Position numbers and translations under genes: made by a program
Shown: in pieces, positions 38,239 to 46,718 of the stretch
Position numbering within the stretch: the stretch's first letter is position 1
Layout: each line of letters opens with the position of its first letter
The notes under the pieces: generated by a model
Seen by the model: the letters and a program-made list of their open reading frames with translations, nothing else
Told to the model about the DNA's origin: nothing
Database searches by the model: none
NCBI RefSeq assembly: GCF_004570975.1
Contig: NZ_SPPC01000002.1
Location: 124,001 to 188,000 of the forward strand
Direction: 5' to 3'
Length of the DNA stretch: 64,000 nucleotides
DNA from: Barnesiella sp. WM24
GTDB taxonomy: Bacteria; Bacteroidota; Bacteroidia; Bacteroidales; Muribaculaceae

Positions 38239-40227
38239 ATGTGCTATCGTGACATAACACCCGGCGAGATAGCGACACTCCGTGGCAACGGCTGCCGTGC
38301 CGCCGATTGGAACTCTATTAAAGTAAAGGATGGATTCAATCCTGACTGCTATGCCCGCGTAGACTTCTCGGGTGAGATATTTCTTGGTCTTACCGACGAG
38401 CAGGTAATCGGCACTGCCGGATTCATAGCCCAGTCGGGCATATATGACGCGACTCTACAGAATTGTACCGTAGGCGACAACGTACACATCTCTCATGTAG
38501 CCGAGTGCATCATGAACTATCACATAGATGACCACGCCTACATATCTAACGTAGGGTCGGTGATATGCACCGGCTCACGCTCATTCGGGAATGGCACTGA
38601 AGTCAATGTGCTTGACGAGACCGGAGGCAGGAGTGTGCCGATATATGACAAGCTGACCGCGCAGATTGCCTACATCATCGCAATGTATCGCCATAACGAG
38701 GCTCTTGTCGGGAAGCTGAAGAAAATGATTGGTGATTATGCCTCTGAAAAGAAACAGTCGTCAGGCATAATAGGGAAATATGCGAAGCTTACCAATATAG
38801 GGTCGGTAACCGACGTGAATTTTGAAAAAGAGTCCTATGCCAACGGTTCTTCCCTTTTATGGGACGGAACTGTAGGACAGAAAGCATTTGTAGGACCAAA
38901 CGTCGTTGCAGAGCATTTTATTCTCGCTTCAGAAGCACGGCTCGACAAGAGCGCCATCGTAAAAAATACATTTATCGGACAGGCAAGCACCGTAAGCAAC
39001 GGATTTGTCGCCCACGACTCTCTTATATTCAGCAACTGTGTGCTTGAATGTGGTGAAGCGGCGGCCGTTTTTGCCGGGCCTCACACTGTCTCGATGCACA
39101 AGTCGACGCTGCTTATCGGCGGCATGTTCTCCTTCTTCAATGCCGGGTCAGGCACCAACCAGAGCAATCACCACTACAAGACCGGACCTATACACTGCGG
39201 CATAATGGCACGCGGATGCAAGACCGGCAGCAACGCTTATGTCATGTGGCCTGCGCGCTTCGGATATTTCTCCGCTGTGTTAGGCAGCCATTATGACCAC
39301 CCCGACACTTCAGTGTTGCCCTATTCCTATGTGATAGGAGCCGACAAAAAATCTATTGTCATACCGGCGGCAAACCTCTCGACGTCAGGCACCATACGCG
39401 ACATCATGAAATGGGCAAGCCGCGATTGCCGGAGTGAAGAGCTCGAGCGCCTCGACATAGTAAACTACAATGCGCTTAACCCGTTGACTACCTCGCTGAT
39501 GTACCACGCCATCAGTTTTCTCAATGACTATGAGCGAAACCCCGAGACAGCCGGGTCGCGTAACATATCAATCAAATCATCGGCTATAGCCCGCGGCAGA
39601 CAGATGTATGCTCTTGGAGTAGACTATTTCATGGGATGGGCGGTAGTGCGTAAAGTCCTGTCACTGAAGCCGGGCAATACTCAGGAATTGTTACAGCAAC
39701 TGAAACCCGGGGGAAAGACTGACGTCAGGGAGTGGATCGACGCAGCCGGCATGATTGTCCCGAAATCAGAGATTGAGACAATCTGCGCCGGAATCACTGA
39801 TGGAAAGCTTGACACTCTTGAATCGGTAGCATCGGCACTAAAGGAAATAGATGACCGGTATTCCGACATGGCATGGGATTTTGTCGTCAATAACTTTGAC
39901 AAATGTTACAGCCAGTCAATTGAAGATATGACGCCACGAGATATTGAGGCGATAATACAGCGCTGGACAGAGACCGTGGCGGCACTTGACCGCATGAGAA
40001 AGACCGACGCGCTGAAGGATTTCGGGGCGAAAGTCATGGTAGGATTCGGTATTGACGGAGACAAAGAATGTGCCCGCGCCGACTTTGATGCTGTAAGAGG
40101 CGAGCCGGAAGACAATCCGCAGATACGCAGTATCCACAATCACTATGTCGATGCTATCCAAAGCGGACTGGCAGCCGTACGTCATCTCGAACAATTGATT
40201 AAATTGACCGAAGAAACGAAAAGTTAA
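38239..40227 (+). CDS. DUF4954 family protein
   Basis: 662 residues matching the Bacteroidales DUF4954 family in length and in blocks such as NCTVGDNVHISHVAECIMNY, DDHAYISNVGSVICTG, GPHTVSMHKSTLLIGGMFSF and NHHYKTGPIHCGIMARGCKTG. The repeating hexapeptide-like turns (VG/NV/SN) in the first 400 residues suggest a left-handed beta helix similar to sugar-nucleotide acyl- or uridylyltransferases, but no catalytic role is established. No signal peptide; cytoplasmic. Stands 24 bp after hflX. Confidence 0.85.
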   Translation: MCYRDITPGEIATLRGNGCRAADWNSIKVKDGFNPDCYARVDFSGEIFLGLTDEQVIGTAGFIAQSGIYDATLQNCTVGDNVHISHVAECIMNYHIDDHAYISNVGSVICTGSRSFGNGTEVNVLDETGGRSVPIYDKLTAQIAYIIAMYRHNEALVGKLKKMIGDYASEKKQSSGIIGKYAKLTNIGSVTDVNFEKESYANGSSLLWDGTVGQKAFVGPNVVAEHFILASEARLDKSAIVKNTFIGQASTVSNGFVAHDSLIFSNCVLECGEAAAVFAGPHTVSMHKSTLLIGGMFSFFNAGSGTNQSNHHYKTGPIHCGIMARGCKTGSNAYVMWPARFGYFSAVLGSHYDHPDTSVLPYSYVIGADKKSIVIPAANLSTSGTIRDIMKWASRDCRSEELERLDIVNYNALNPLTTSLMYHAISFLNDYERNPETAGSRNISIKSSAIARGRQMYALGVDYFMGWAVVRKVLSLKPGNTQELLQQLKPGGKTDVREWIDAAGMIVPKSEIETICAGITDGKLDTLESVASALKEIDDRYSDMAWDFVVNNFDKCYSQSIEDMTPRDIEAIIQRWTETVAALDRMRKTDALKDFGAKVMVGFGIDGDKECARADFDAVRGEPEDNPQIRSIHNHYVDAIQSGLAAVRHLEQLIKLTEETKS

Positions 40228-40260
40228 ATATATTTATAACAATAAATGACATTTTAATAT

Positions 40261-40268
40261 TATATTTG
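40261..40268 (+). promoter_or_regulatory. -7 box of the thioredoxin-fold lipoprotein gene
   Basis: TATATTTG, exact consensus, 26 bp before the ATG at 40295. Confidence 0.5.
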
Positions 40269-40294
40269 CACACACAACAAAAAGGCTACACATT

Positions 40295-41386
40295 ATGAGG
40301 AAATTACTTATCATATCACTTGCTTCAACCGGACTGATGTTTTTCTCTTGTAACTCTGAGAAAAAGTGGAATCTTGAAGGAAATGTTGAAAATGCGCCAA
40401 AAACCATGTTAATCGTACAGGCCTCAGACAATGGACGATGGTACACGCTCGACACTGTGATGACCGACGATAAAGGCGCTTTCAAATTTGAACATGCGGC
40501 TGCAGGCTATCCTGACATATACAGGCTCAATCTTGGCGACAAAAGCATATATTTCCCTATTGACAGCACCGAGACTGTGTCAGTGACCGCTGACGCCGAC
40601 AACTTTGACACAGGCTACACAATCTCAGGAAGCACCGCCGCCGACATGCTTATGGCGGTTGACTCGCGTATCAGAGAAATCGCAAAGCAGAAAGGCTATA
40701 CAGCCGCCGCAAGTGACTCGCTGCTAAAGCGCGAACTTGGAGGAATGATTATCGGCGACCCTGCCGGTATCGTGTCTTACTACATCATAAACAAGCAGAT
40801 AAACGGACAACGCATATTCAATCCCGACAACCGCCGCGACAATAAGGTAATCGGAGCTGTCGCCAACGCATTTGACCAATACCGCCCGACCGACCCGCGC
40901 ACAAGGTATCTGCGCGCGCTATATCTCGCCCACCGTCCGTCAACCCGCCACACAGAGCAGCTTGACACCGTACACGCAACCGAAATCGGATTTTTCGATA
41001 TAGCACTGACCGACAATACCGGTGCGACCCACACGCTGTCGGACGTCGTAAGCCGCAACAAGGTAGTGGTGCTGAATTTCACCGCATATCTTGCCGACTG
41101 GTCGCCGGCTTACAATCTTGAACTCGCCAAGGCATATGAAAAATATCATAACAGCGGGCTCGAAATCTACCAGATCGGTCTTGATGAAGATGAGTTCCAG
41201 TGGAAACAGTCGGCAAAAAATCTGCCCTGGATCACTGTCTACAATCCATCAGCTACCGGTACCGACCTGCTGATGAAGTATAATGTACAGGCTCTTCCGG
41301 CTACATTCATTATCGCAAACGGCGAACTTGCAAAACGTGTCATTGACGTGACAAACATCGGCAATGACATTGCGGCTCACCTGTAA
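40295..41386 (+). CDS. Thioredoxin-fold lipoprotein with DUF4369-like N-domain, no redox cysteines
   Basis: 363 residues: SPII signal (Cys19 in FFSC), an N-terminal beta-domain of the DUF4369 type (WNLEGNVENAPKTMLIVQA, DTVMTDDKGAFKFEHAA), a helical middle, and a TlpA/AhpC-like thioredoxin domain (TLSDVVSRNKVVVLNFTAYLADWSPAYNLELAKAYEKY cannot be quoted further). Where TlpA proteins have WCxxC the sequence reads LADWSPAYN, with no cysteine; the cis-Pro region (VQALPATFIIANGEL) is intact. So the fold is retained but thiol exchange is not possible at this site. Located between the DUF4954 gene and three glycosyltransferase genes. Confidence 0.82.
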   Translation: MRKLLIISLASTGLMFFSCNSEKKWNLEGNVENAPKTMLIVQASDNGRWYTLDTVMTDDKGAFKFEHAAAGYPDIYRLNLGDKSIYFPIDSTETVSVTADADNFDTGYTISGSTAADMLMAVDSRIREIAKQKGYTAAASDSLLKRELGGMIIGDPAGIVSYYIINKQINGQRIFNPDNRRDNKVIGAVANAFDQYRPTDPRTRYLRALYLAHRPSTRHTEQLDTVHATEIGFFDIALTDNTGATHTLSDVVSRNKVVVLNFTAYLADWSPAYNLELAKAYEKYHNSGLEIYQIGLDEDEFQWKQSAKNLPWITVYNPSATGTDLLMKYNVQALPATFIIANGELAKRVIDVTNIGNDIAAHL

Positions 41387-41395
41387 CCGACCTGC

Positions 41396-42661
41396 ATGCC
41401 GAGTAATTTAGTGCTCATAACTACGGCATACCCTTCAAGTTCGGTGACCGAAGAAGTATTCGTCTCACCCGAACTTGAAGCCCTGAGCCGGGAATTTGAC
41501 CGCGTGATAATAGTCCCGCTCCACCGATATGGCGCAGCCTCTGAGGTTAAAGGTCCGGGCATAATAATCGACTGGAGTATCGCTGACAGTCTTAGCTCAC
41601 GATGCAAGATATTCAAGCTGCCGGCACTTTGCAGCAGGTACGTGCGGCGCAACTATGCGAAATTGCTAAAAAGCAACGACAATCTCAGACAATTTATATC
41701 CCAATCGTTCTACTGCATGAACGTAGAGATATGCAGGCGCAAATTAAAAAGGATTATCAGCAAATACGGTCTTGACACTAAATCCACGGTTTTCTATACA
41801 TTCTGGTTTGATTATCAGGCAATATCTCTTTACGAATTATCTAAAGAGATGCCACTGACATTTGTATCCAGAGCTCACGGATATGACATCTTTGACCATG
41901 CCGCGCCAAATCGTCCGTCCTATCTTAGGGCACTTGCCATGACCGGAATGAAAGCCCTTTATCCCGCATCGCGCGAAGGCGAACGTTACCTTAAAGACAG
42001 ATACCCCGGCAATGACCACAAAATCCACACAAGGATACTTGGTTCTGACAAAGATAATCCGGACTATAAAGCCAAGTGCCACGATGAAGAGAGCGGAATG
42101 ATTACTTTTCTGTCGGTGGCGCGTGTGTCACCGGAAAAAGGGGTGACAAGAAATCTGGAATTTGTAATCCAATACGCAAAGGTCCACAAGGACAAAACCG
42201 TCAAATGGATTCATGTAGGCGATGGACCGGAAATGAATACACTCACTCAATCATGCGGCAAAGAGGCTATTCCGGTCAATCTTGAGATAGAATTACGCGG
42301 CTCGCTCCACAACAGCGCCGTACACATGATATATCACACTGAACCGATCGACTGGGTAATGCTGTTCAGCGACTACGAGGGAGGATGTCCGATTGCTGTT
42401 AGCGAGGCAATCTCCTATGCAGTCCCGGTAATCGGCAATGCAGTGGGCGGCATACCGGAAATCATAACCCCCGATTGCGGTATCACCGTAGCTCACGGCA
42501 CTCCCCCTGCCGAAATTGTCAAGAAGATAGACGAAATGATGTCGGACCGCAATGCCTACTTGTCGATGAGAGAAACCGCACATAATCGCTGGAAAGAAAA
42601 GTTCAGTGCCGGAAAACTACGTGCTGAATTTGCCTCTGAACTGGCTGACCTTATAAAGTGA
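41396..42661 (+). CDS. Family 4 glycosyltransferase
   Basis: 421 residues of GT-B fold: an N-terminal acceptor domain (LVLITTAYPSSSVTEEVFVS, RAHGYDIFDH) and a C-terminal donor domain with SVARVSPEKG, IHVGDGPEM, SDYEGGCPIAVSEAISYAVPVIG and EIITPDCG (the E-x7-E GT4 signature). Retaining transfer of a sugar from a nucleotide donor, likely in surface polysaccharide synthesis; donor and acceptor are unknown. First of three glycosyltransferase genes with almost no gaps between them. Confidence 0.88.
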   Translation: MPSNLVLITTAYPSSSVTEEVFVSPELEALSREFDRVIIVPLHRYGAASEVKGPGIIIDWSIADSLSSRCKIFKLPALCSRYVRRNYAKLLKSNDNLRQFISQSFYCMNVEICRRKLKRIISKYGLDTKSTVFYTFWFDYQAISLYELSKEMPLTFVSRAHGYDIFDHAAPNRPSYLRALAMTGMKALYPASREGERYLKDRYPGNDHKIHTRILGSDKDNPDYKAKCHDEESGMITFLSVARVSPEKGVTRNLEFVIQYAKVHKDKTVKWIHVGDGPEMNTLTQSCGKEAIPVNLEIELRGSLHNSAVHMIYHTEPIDWVMLFSDYEGGCPIAVSEAISYAVPVIGNAVGGIPEIITPDCGITVAHGTPPAEIVKKIDEMMSDRNAYLSMRETAHNRWKEKFSAGKLRAEFASELADLIK

Positions 42662-42672
42662 TTAATCTATTT

Positions 42673-43683
42673 ATGACACCGAAGGTTTCGATAATAGTGC
42701 TTACATATAATCAGGAGAAGCTTATCGGGCGTACTCTCGACTCGATACTCGCGCAGCAGTGTGACTTCCCGTTTGAGATAATCGTAGGAGAAGACTGCTC
42801 GACCGACGGCACCCTTGACGTGTGCAGGAGCTATGCAGAGCGTTATCCCGACATAATTCGCCTCTTCGCCAACAAGCCCAACAAGGGGCTTGTCGACAAC
42901 TACTACGACTGCATACTTGAGGCAAAAGGGGAATACATCGCCGACTGTGGCGGCGATGACTTCTGGGTTGACCGGTTTAAGTTGCAGAAGGAGGCTGACC
43001 TGCTTGACGGCGACCCGGAAATAACCATAGTACACACCGGATGGCAATATTATGACGAGCCGACAGGCACCGTGCACCCCTCAGGTTCGGAAATACACCA
43101 CTACAGCTATCTGAAACCGGTATCGGAGAAAGGAGAACTCTTTTTACCTATACTTAGCGACACCCACGGACCGCTCATACACCTTTGTACGGCTATGTTC
43201 CGCCGCGACGCCTTGATGAAGTGTTATAACGCTGACACCCGTCTGTTTCGCGACAAGCAGTTTCCCTGTGAGGATTTCCAGATTGTCACCTCGCTTGCCA
43301 GAGACGGAAAAGTCGCCTACCTGCCTGAGGTCACTCTTTCCTACAGCGTCGGAAAGCCGTCAATAATGTCGCTTGAAAACCTGGAGAAAAATTATCGTTT
43401 CTACATAGCGTCGATAAAACTGCTGCACTACATCATGATTAAAAACGGGATTTCACCCGACAAGCTCGCGACTCAATACTCCAACCGGCTGCATTTCACC
43501 CTTACCCAGGCATTCCGGTTATATAACCGCGACATGAGAGAAGAGGTGCTGGCATGGTATGGCAAAACCGGTGCGCCCCAAAACATGAAGACACGATTGC
43601 TGCGCCTGCTGTCAAGCAACAGAGTGACGTGGAGATTAGCTTTAAGACTGTTGAACAAGATAAAGCCCTACCGGCATGAATGA
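42673..43683 (+). CDS. Family 2 glycosyltransferase
   Basis: 336 residues starting at the ATG at 42673 (a GTG 15 bases earlier overlaps the previous gene). GT-A features: VSIIVLTYNQEKLIGRTLDS, FEIIVGEDCSTDGTLD, ADCGGDDFWVD (metal-binding D-x-D) and ACF-like later block CEDFQIVTSLARDGKV. No membrane segment. It sits between two other glycosyltransferase genes and overlaps the next by 8 bp, so the three probably build one surface glycan. Confidence 0.87.
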   Translation: MTPKVSIIVLTYNQEKLIGRTLDSILAQQCDFPFEIIVGEDCSTDGTLDVCRSYAERYPDIIRLFANKPNKGLVDNYYDCILEAKGEYIADCGGDDFWVDRFKLQKEADLLDGDPEITIVHTGWQYYDEPTGTVHPSGSEIHHYSYLKPVSEKGELFLPILSDTHGPLIHLCTAMFRRDALMKCYNADTRLFRDKQFPCEDFQIVTSLARDGKVAYLPEVTLSYSVGKPSIMSLENLEKNYRFYIASIKLLHYIMIKNGISPDKLATQYSNRLHFTLTQAFRLYNRDMREEVLAWYGKTGAPQNMKTRLLRLLSSNRVTWRLALRLLNKIKPYRHE

Positions 43684-44623
43684 CAAGAAGCCCGACATCA
43701 CCATAGTGCTGCCCGTACACAACCGTGCGAGGATAGTCACCGACACATTGCGCTCCATAAGTTTACAGCAGGAACGTCCGCTATCGCTTATAATCGTTGA
43801 CAATAATTCCACCGACGGCACCTTAGATGTCGTAAACCGATGGGCAAAGTCCAACGAAGGCAACGGACTGGACATAACCGTGATGACCGAAACCACTCCC
43901 GGTGCTGCCGCCGCACGAAACAAGGGTCTCGAAGCCGTCACCACCCCCTACGTGATGTTTTTTGATTCTGACGACTACATGTTTTCCGGTCATGTAAAAG
44001 CATTTGCCGACGCGTTCCGTGCCGACCCTCAGCTTGACATCGTAGGTCGCGACGTATTGTCGACCGGACTCGACGGAAAAGACAGGATTCTGACATTTTC
44101 CGACAGCGACACGATGTTTCGTCACTCTTTCAACGCAATCCTGTCTACGCAGCGCTACGCCGTCAGGACCTCATTTATCCGCAATGCGGGAGGATGGGAG
44201 CCGTCAGCATTGGGTTGGAACGATTTTGAACTCGGTTTCCGGCTGCTCGTCAAACGACCGAAATGTAAGAAAATCGGCAACGATATAACCGTTATCGTGC
44301 GCCGTCTTGAAGAGTCAATCACCGGGACATCATTCTCGGCGACGCCGGAGAAATGGGAACACTCGCTTGATTTATGTGACAACACGCTTACCCGAGCCGG
44401 CTATGGCAATGTCGCAATAGAAATGCGCCGCGTAGTGCTTGCCGCGCTGTATAGCCGCGAAGGCTCACCCTCCGGCGACAGGCTGCTCAAAGAGGTGCTT
44501 CGGCGCCAGAACGCCGTGAGCCGCAGGATAATGTACCGGTTTGCCTACCGGTACACAGTAATTGGAGGCAGAGGCATTCACCATCTGTTAAGACCTTTTC
44601 TGAAATTTTTTAAAGATGTTTAA
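43676..44623 (+). CDS. Family 2 glycosyltransferase
   Basis: 315 residues, with the GT2 start ITIVLPVHNRARIVTDTLRS, LIIVDNNSTDGTLDVV, the donor loop PGAAAARNKGLEAV, and metal-binding FFDSDDYM. GWNDFELGFRLL is the probable catalytic/acceptor block. It begins 8 bp before the end of the preceding GT gene. Last of the three-gene glycan set; a leader hairpin and the greA gene follow. Confidence 0.88.
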   Translation: MNDKKPDITIVLPVHNRARIVTDTLRSISLQQERPLSLIIVDNNSTDGTLDVVNRWAKSNEGNGLDITVMTETTPGAAAARNKGLEAVTTPYVMFFDSDDYMFSGHVKAFADAFRADPQLDIVGRDVLSTGLDGKDRILTFSDSDTMFRHSFNAILSTQRYAVRTSFIRNAGGWEPSALGWNDFELGFRLLVKRPKCKKIGNDITVIVRRLEESITGTSFSATPEKWEHSLDLCDNTLTRAGYGNVAIEMRRVVLAALYSREGSPSGDRLLKEVLRRQNAVSRRIMYRFAYRYTVIGGRGIHHLLRPFLKFFKDV

Positions 44624-44662
44624 AAACATGTCTTGATTAAGCCTCATGATAAAAATATTCAC

Positions 44663-44670
44663 TATCTTTG
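44663..44670 (+). promoter_or_regulatory. -7 box of greA
   Basis: TATCTTTG, exact TAnnTTTG, giving a leader of about 95-100 nt before the greA ATG. That leader contains the terminator-like hairpin at 44703-44736. Confidence 0.55.
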
Positions 44671-44702
44671 CAGCATAAACATTACAAGGAATTTTATTAA
44701 GG

Positions 44703-44736
44703 GGTCTCGCCCAATGGTCGAGATTCTTTATTTTTT
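44703..44736 (+). terminator. Terminator-like hairpin in the greA leader
   Basis: TCTCG (44705-44709) pairs with CGAGA (44719-44723), extended by a G-T pair, and is followed by TTCTTTATTTTTT. The stem is short, so termination is probably partial. It lies between the greA -7 box and the greA start, where it could act as an attenuator; it could also simply end transcripts from the glycosyltransferase genes. Confidence 0.5.
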
Positions 44737-44772
44737 ACTCATTTACAAAAACAAAAAAACAGAACAATAATC

Positions 44773-45243
44773 ATGGCGATTACTTACATGACCCGCGAAG
44801 GGTATAAGAAGAAAATGGATGAAATCGCTTATCTTGAAACAGTTAAGCGTCCGGAAATATCACGTGCCATAGCTGAGGCACGCGACAAGGGTGACTTGTC
44901 GGAAAATGCTGAATATGATGCCGCAAAAGAAGCGCAGGGCCTGTTGGAAATGAAAATCTCGCAGCTGAAGGACCTCGTGGCAAACGCACGCATACTTGAT
45001 GAAAGTCAGCTCAACACCGAGATTGTACAGATTCTGAACAAAGTAAAAATCAAGAATCTTGCCAACAATATGGTAGTGGAATACACTATCGTGGCCGACA
45101 GCGAGGCAAACCTGAAAGAGAAAAAGCTCGCGTCAAGCACCCCGGTTGCACAGGCGCTGCTCGGACACAAGCTCGGCGACATCGTGGAAGTGAAGATTCC
45201 CGCGGGTCTTGCCAAGTTTGAGATTATGGAAATATCATTCTGA
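44773..45243 (+). CDS. greA: Transcription elongation factor GreA
   Basis: 156 residues. N-terminal antiparallel coiled coil (YLETVKRPEISRAIAEARDKGDLSENAEYDAAKEAQG) with the acidic tip D-x-S-E-N-A-E-Y that stimulates RNA cleavage by stalled polymerase, followed by the FKBP-like C domain (PVAQALLGHKLGDIVEVKIP). First of a tight group greA, HIT protein, ketopantoate-reductase-like gene. Confidence 0.97.
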   Translation: MAITYMTREGYKKKMDEIAYLETVKRPEISRAIAEARDKGDLSENAEYDAAKEAQGLLEMKISQLKDLVANARILDESQLNTEIVQILNKVKIKNLANNMVVEYTIVADSEANLKEKKLASSTPVAQALLGHKLGDIVEVKIPAGLAKFEIMEISF

Positions 45244-45268
45244 CAACCGTTACCTCATCACATCTGTC

Positions 45269-45664
45269 ATGTCAACAATATTCAGCAAAATAGTCGCCGG
45301 CGAGATTCCATGCTATAAAATCGCCGAGGATGACAAGCATTTCGCATTTCTTGACATCAACCCTGTAGCACCGGGTCACACCCTGGTCATACCGAAAAAA
45401 GAAGTAAGCTATATCTTCGACCTAACCGACGAAGAATACACTGCTCTTCAGCTTTTTGCAAAGAAAGTGGCGCTTGCCTTGAAAAAGGCGATGCCCTGTG
45501 AGCGCATAGGAGTGACTGTCATAGGACTTGAAGTGCCCCATACCCACATTCATCTCATCCCGATTACAAAGGAAAGCGACATGAACTTCTCAAAGCCAAA
45601 GCTGACTGTCGCGCCTGAAGAAATGACTGAAATCGCGAACAAAATCGCTAAATATATCGACTGA
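45269..45664 (+). CDS. HIT-family nucleotide hydrolase
   Basis: 131 residues from the ATG at 45269; longer frames start inside greA. MSTIFSKIVAGEIPCYKIAED and AFLDINPVAPGHTLVIPK are typical of the Hint/HIT branch. The histidine triad is HTHIHLIP near residue 98. Likely hydrolyses adenosine 5'-phosphoramidates or similar. Its TGA overlaps the next ATG (TGATG). Confidence 0.93.
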   Translation: MSTIFSKIVAGEIPCYKIAEDDKHFAFLDINPVAPGHTLVIPKKEVSYIFDLTDEEYTALQLFAKKVALALKKAMPCERIGVTVIGLEVPHTHIHLIPITKESDMNFSKPKLTVAPEEMTEIANKIAKYID

Positions 45665-46572
45665 TGAAATATCTCATCGTAGGAACAGGAGGAGTAGGCG
45701 GCAGCATTGCCGCCTTCCTTCATTTATCAGGATGCGACGTCGACTGCATAGCTCGCGGAGCGGCTCTTGACGCGATAAATGAGCGCGGACTCATATTTCA
45801 CTCCGACAAGAAAGGCGACCACACTCTTCCCATCCCGGCTTACAGCGCCGACAGTTATCCCCATAAGGCCGACGTAATATTTGTGACCGTAAAGGGATAT
45901 TCAATTGACGAGACTGGCCCTGTCATAATGAAGTGTGCCCACGGCAACTCCGTGGTCATCCCGGTGCTTAATGTCTACGGCACAGGCGCCCGGATAGCTG
46001 CACAGGCGCCCGGAGTCAATGTGCTTGACGGGTGCATATATATCGTAGGATTCAAGTCGGGCATTGGCGAAATCACTCAAATGGGTGATATTTTCCATCT
46101 TGTCTACGGTGTGCCTAAAGGCAAAAATGTAGATGCCGACACTCTCCGTCAGATAAATGACGACCTGACAAACGCGGGTATAAAAGTCACATTGAGCGAC
46201 GACATCAACCGCGACACCTTCATCAAGTGGTCCTACATATCTGCAATGGCACTCACAGGCGCATATTATGACATCCCTATGGGCCCCATACAGCTCCCCG
46301 GAAAGGAACGCGACACATTCATCGGTCTTACACAAGAGAGCAAAACCATCGGCGAGAAACTTGGAATCGACTTCGGATGTGACCTCGTAAACCATCACCT
46401 CGCCGTCATGGACAGCCTTGACCCCCACAGCACTGCCTCGCTGCAGAAAGACCTCAAGGCAGGACACGAGAGCGAACTACAGGGACAGCTCTACGACATG
46501 ATTGACCTCGCGCGATCACTCGGCATCCCCACCCTCACCTACGACCTCGTAGCCTCCCGCCTTACAAGGTAA
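45664..46572 (+). CDS. Ketopantoate reductase family protein
   Basis: 302 residues of the ApbA/PanE fold. NADP-binding GTGGVGGS at the N-terminus, the second domain with catalytic Lys in INRDTFIKWSYISAMALTGA, and SLQKDLKAGHESELQGQ near the end (the S-x-x-x-D-x-x-x-G-R/H-x-x-E-L motif). This supports reduction of 2-dehydropantoate to pantoate for CoA synthesis, although many paralogues of unknown substrate exist. Coupled by a one-base overlap to the HIT gene. Confidence 0.8.
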   Translation: MKYLIVGTGGVGGSIAAFLHLSGCDVDCIARGAALDAINERGLIFHSDKKGDHTLPIPAYSADSYPHKADVIFVTVKGYSIDETGPVIMKCAHGNSVVIPVLNVYGTGARIAAQAPGVNVLDGCIYIVGFKSGIGEITQMGDIFHLVYGVPKGKNVDADTLRQINDDLTNAGIKVTLSDDINRDTFIKWSYISAMALTGAYYDIPMGPIQLPGKERDTFIGLTQESKTIGEKLGIDFGCDLVNHHLAVMDSLDPHSTASLQKDLKAGHESELQGQLYDMIDLARSLGIPTLTYDLVASRLTR

Positions 46573-46627
46573 ACGACTTTGCAAAATGGCTTTGCGGAAA
46601 AACATCCGTAAAAAAACGCGCAAATAA

Positions 46628-46658
46628 TTGTGAGAGTTAAAATTATGTCTTAACTTTG
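46628..46658 (+). promoter_or_regulatory. Promoter of rpsA
   Basis: TTG (46628-46630), 20-bp spacer, TAACTTTG (46651-46658): a near-ideal Bacteroidetes promoter with a leader of about 55 nt. Confidence 0.72.
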
Positions 46659-46718
46659 CACGCTAAGAGCGGTTAGTGTCCGCCCTGTAATTAATTAACA
46701 TATTTATTAACCCATTAA

